A stretch of DNA of 54,108 nt from Synechococcus sp. AG-683-C23 (GTDB lineage: Bacteria > Cyanobacteriota > Cyanobacteriia > PCC-6307 > Cyanobiaceae), in assembly GCA_003208835.1 (NCBI GenBank), contig QCVD01000011.1, positions 1-54,108 on the forward strand, given 5' to 3'. Position 1 is the stretch's first letter; each line of letters opens with the position of its first letter. The notes beneath the pieces are model-generated. The model was not told where the DNA came from. It did no database searches and saw only the letters and a list, made by a program, of their open reading frames with translations. The translations under genes and the position numbers were made by a program. Positions 53,023 to 54,108 of the stretch are shown here, in pieces.

Positions 53023-54108
53023 ATGGCGGATTCTGTGGGACCAGGAGGCGGCGGTCCCGGCGATTCCGACGAACGGATCATCCAGACAGATCTTCGTAAC
53101 GAGATGTCGCGCTCCTACATGGAGTATGCGATGAGTGTGATCGTGGGTCGGGCCTTGCCCGATGCCCGCGATGGATTGAAGCCGGTGCATCGGCGCATCC
53201 TGTACGCGATGTATGAGCTCGGGCTCACCAGCGATCGGCCTTATCGGAAGTGCGCCCGTGTGGTGGGTGAGGTGTTGGGTAAGTACCACCCCCACGGCGA
53301 CACAGCGGTGTACGACGCCCTGGTCCGGATGGCTCAGGACTTCTCAATGTCGATGCCCTTGATCGATGGGCACGGCAACTTTGGCTCGGTGGATAACGAC
53401 CCTCCGGCGGCGATGCGATACACCGAATCGCGGTTGCGGGCGCTTACCACCGACAGCCTGCTGGAAGACATCGAAGCCGAGACGGTTGACTACGCCGACA
53501 ACTTCGATGGCTCCCAGCAGGAGCCAACCGTTCTTCCGGCTCGGATCCCGCAGCTGTTGTTAAACGGCTCTGCGGGCATCGCCGTGGGGATGGCGACCAA
53601 CATTCCTCCCCACAACCTCTCAGAACTGATTGATGGCCTGATGGCTTTGATCAACAACCCTGAGATCTCGGAACAGGAGTTGATAACTCTGATCCCAGGG
53701 CCAGACTTCCCCACCGGTGGTCAGATTTTGGGCCGTACCGGGATCCGCGAAACCTATCTAACTGGCCGCGGCTCGGTGACGATGCGCGGTGTGGCTGAGG
53801 TTGAAACGATCGAAGCGCCCGGTCGCCCTGATCGGGATGCCGTGATCGTTACGGCACTCCCATACCAAACCAACAAAGCAGCGTTGATTGAACGCATCGC
53901 TGAGATGGTGAACGACAAGAAACTGGAAGGAATTTCTGATATTCGCGACGAAAGCGATCGCGATGGCATGCGGATCGTTATCGAGTTGCGTCGTGATGCC
54001 TACCCGCAGGTGGTGCTGAACAACTTGTTCAAGCTCACACCGCTGCAGAGCAACTTCAGCGCCCACATGTTGGCGCTGGTGAATGGTGAGCCGATCTTGC
54101 TCACCTTG
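53023..54108 (+). CDS. gyrA: DNA gyrase subunit A (partial, 3' end outside window)
   Basis: The first 362 codons are present and open to the window edge. Motifs are [40 protein letters not shown] (winged-helix/quinolone-determining region), and the catalytic tyrosine in [16 protein letters not shown]. GyrA breaks and reseals DNA to introduce negative supercoils with GyrB. ATG at 53023 follows a Gly-rich head ([13 protein letters not shown]). Divergent from the CAAD gene. Confidence 0.97.
   Translation, partial: MADSVGPGGGGPGDSDERIIQTDLRNEMSRSYMEYAMSVIVGRALPDARDGLKPVHRRILYAMYELGLTSDRPYRKCARVVGEVLGKYHPHGDTAVYDALVRMAQDFSMSMPLIDGHGNFGSVDNDPPAAMRYTESRLRALTTDSLLEDIEAETVDYADNFDGSQQEPTVLPARIPQLLLNGSAGIAVGMATNIPPHNLSELIDGLMALINNPEISEQELITLIPGPDFPTGGQILGRTGIRETYLTGRGSVTMRGVAEVETIEAPGRPDRDAVIVTALPYQTNKAALIERIAEMVNDKKLEGISDIRDESDRDGMRIVIELRRDAYPQVVLNNLFKLTPLQSNFSAHMLALVNGEPILLTL

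Overview
The window comes from a marine picocyanobacterium, most likely a marine Synechococcus. It carries oxygenic photosynthesis genes (ycf4, ycf39, petM, petG, cytM, chlI, an arrangement of pntA split in two, a CURT1/CAAD protein, NTRC). It also has the guaB - Yfr1 - trxA arrangement typical of this clade, very short intergenic gaps, frequent ATGA/GTGA start-stop overlaps, and a moderately GC-rich core. The strain cannot be named from the sequence alone.

Layout. 1-7,600: photosynthesis assembly and housekeeping genes (ycf4, cyclophilin, ilvH, hydrolase, trm1, petM, ycf39, ArsM-like methyltransferase, rluE-like, infA). 7,600-20,430: NTRC, a helicase, the transhydrogenase operon pntA1-pntA2-pntB followed by a YheT-like hydrolase, dxr with a 2Fe-2S thioredoxin-like protein, an NSS-type sodium symporter and cysS. 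20,430-22,470: an AT-rich leader and a 454-residue protein made largely of a 16-residue tandem repeat, followed by a clear terminator. 22,470-27,835: polA, an HlyD-type adaptor and ychF.

27,836-33,394 is a low-GC relic island. It holds the decayed C-terminal part of a T7-like (cyanopodovirus-type) RNA polymerase, a tRNA-like remnant, a zinc-ribbon micro-ORF, clustered inverted repeats, two overlapping genes for tiny secreted proteins, a cyanobacterial outer-surface beta-barrel pseudogene with several in-frame stops, a P-loop kinase-like gene and an N-terminal shard of a sulfotransferase. It looks like a graveyard of phage and cell-surface genes between two core genes.

33,395-54,108 returns to core content: MFS exporter, DUF1400 hydrolase, a peptide-type ABC permease and binding protein, hom, sufE, a folate gene, cyAbrB, ruvC, chlI, DUF3370, a beta-lactamase-fold hydrolase, trmJ-like, cytM/petG, rsmD, hisH, trxA, Yfr1, guaB, CAAD protein and the start of gyrA. 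Three core genes here are interrupted: the ABC binding protein (run of ten C), hom (run of six C) and 5-formyltetrahydrofolate cyclo-ligase (in-frame TAG). The two homopolymer shifts may be sequence errors; hom is normally indispensable. The folate nonsense codon looks like a real point mutation.

The most unusual signals are the podoviral RNA polymerase relic in a host chromosome, the 16-residue repeat protein, the petG gene lying entirely antisense within the rsmD reading frame, and an orphan terminator suggesting an unannotated small RNA near 42.2-42.5 kb.
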